From an uncultured Lachnospiraceae bacterium (lineage in GTDB: Bacteria > Bacillota_A > Clostridia > Lachnospirales > Lachnospiraceae), in NCBI GenBank assembly GCA_947175285.1, contig CAMWMM010000311.1, positions 1 through 6,218 on the forward strand: a DNA stretch of 6,218 nt. The letters run 5' to 3'. The number at the start of each line of letters is the position of its first letter. Positions within the stretch are counted from its first letter, which is position 1. The notes beneath the pieces were generated by a model. That model was not told where the DNA came from. It was given only the letters and a program-made list of their open reading frames with translations, and did not search any database. This document shows, in pieces, positions 5,725 through 6,218 of this stretch. Made by a program: the position numbers and the translations under genes.

Positions 5725-5850
5725 GAAGAGGAAAGGGAATTGTTCATTGCGGAAACAGAACATAAATATTTGAGAGGTAATATTGAAATATTTGTTGAAA
5801 GGCGACTAGATGAAATATTTGGAGTGTTTTTTGAATTATATAACATGTAA
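5725..5850 (+). pseudogene. Possible remnant of a larger protein, or a 36-residue small ORF with TTG start
   Basis: A frame without stops runs from 5725 to a TAA at 5848-5850 and has protein-like composition, including ETEHKYLRGNIEIFVERRLD. There is no ATG until near its end. A TTG at 5740 lies just after the purine-rich AGAGGAAAGGG and could give a 36-residue peptide. In the same frame upstream there are stops at 5707 and 5722, preceded by a 12-codon ATG frame from 5671, so the pattern fits a decayed gene. The segment HKYLRGNIEIF weakly recalls the conserved H-x-Y/F-x-x-G-x-I-x-F region of DUF262 (GmrS-like) proteins; this is from memory and unproven. It overlaps the start of the next gene by 41 bp in another frame, so at most one of the two overlapping readings need be real there. 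Confidence 0.3.
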
Positions 5851-6218
5851 TCAATTACAAGTTGACAAAGCAACATATATTGCAATAATAATAGGACAAA
5901 TTACAATATATGGGATTTTGTTGACGTTTTATCAGTTTGTGGTTTCGGTTCAAGGTGAACAGAATGGAGTAACAAGCTATCTAGGCTTAAATTTAACAGA
6001 ATACTTTATAAAAAAGAAGGTAACTTTTTGCAAAAGAATTGTTTCAAAAATTTCGTTTTTTGCTTTCTTTGTATTAGAAGTTTTGTATAAACCATTTGTG
6101 GTTGTATTTGGGAAATTTATCCTGAAAAAATATATATGTCTTATGAACTTTCTGTGGTATACATTCGTGATTTTCTATTTTTTGGTGTTTATTATTTTGT
6201 TTTTCCAGTGTTCAAAGA
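5810..6218 (+). CDS. Unrecognised membrane protein, N-terminal part (3' end outside the window)
   Basis: The frame opens at ATG 5810, directly after an in-frame TAG, and remains open to the window edge (136 complete codons), so it is truncated by the window. AAAGG (5798-5802) gives 7-nt spacing. The sequence holds three clear hydrophobic segments at about residues 23-47, 81-105 and 112-133. Between the first two is a polar stretch with a KKK cluster (68-70) and CKR (74-76), so several loops probably face the cytosol. There is no signal-peptide cleavage site and no recognisable motif in the visible part. I do not recognise the family. The hydrophobic repeats make it unlikely to be a chance ORF. 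The gene is very AT-rich, like the rest of the right block. The C-terminal domain, which lies outside the window, would be needed to assign function. Confidence 0.6.
   Translation, partial: MKYLECFLNYITCNQLQVDKATYIAIIIGQITIYGILLTFYQFVVSVQGEQNGVTSYLGLNLTEYFIKKKVTFCKRIVSKISFFAFFVLEVLYKPFVVVFGKFILKKYICLMNFLWYTFVIFYFLVFIILFFQCSK

Noticed and set aside
5607..5885. Minus-strand ORF of 92 codons
   Set aside because: It has low-complexity AT-rich composition and no clear ribosome site, and it overlaps the better supported + strand frames at 5725-5850 and 5810 onwards.

Overview
The window looks like chromosomal DNA of a low-GC Firmicute, most likely a clostridial gut-type bacterium (Lachnospiraceae-like). 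The signs are strong purine-rich ribosome binding sites, a textbook housekeeping promoter, AT-rich spacers, and typical families: an Fpg-like glycosylase, an EFR1-type flavodoxin/ferredoxin protein, and a membrane-anchored ComEC-like hydrolase. All supported genes are on the + strand. The species is inferred, not proven.

Left block (1-1747): a probable operon of three genes. It starts with the C-terminal part of an Fpg/Nei-family DNA glycosylase that enters from the left edge. Next, 2 nt later, is a flavodoxin-fold protein with two 4Fe-4S clusters. Last is a MacroD-type macrodomain protein that probably hydrolyses ADP-ribose derivatives. The themes are oxidised-base repair, electron transfer and ADP-ribose metabolism.

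Middle block (1748-2580): a self-contained hicAB toxin-antitoxin module. It has a near-consensus promoter (TTGACA-17-TATAAT), a 16-bp inverted repeat (15/16 matching) that brackets and overlaps that promoter and is the likely HicB operator, a toxin gene for a 56-residue HicA, a 74-nt spacer with a small hairpin, a 139-residue HicB with a ribbon-helix-helix-like C-terminus, and a clear intrinsic terminator. Two stacked Shine-Dalgarno sequences and a three-codon ORF (Met-Glu-Glu-stop) precede hicA.

Right block (2581-6218): visibly more AT-rich, loosely spaced accessory genes. They are a class I SAM-dependent methyltransferase with a GTG start, a very acidic protein of unknown function, an N-terminally anchored metallo-beta-lactamase-fold hydrolase related to the ComEC C-terminal domain, a small protein with a PD-(D/E)XK-like nuclease signature, and at the right edge the start of an unrecognised membrane protein. 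Just upstream of that last gene, and overlapping its start, is a reading frame that looks like a remnant of a larger protein.

No RNA gene, CRISPR array, insertion sequence or minus-strand gene could be supported. I do not see a convincing wholly new multi-gene system. The strongest unexplained signals are the hicAB operator and leader architecture and the cluster of small unknown genes at the right end.
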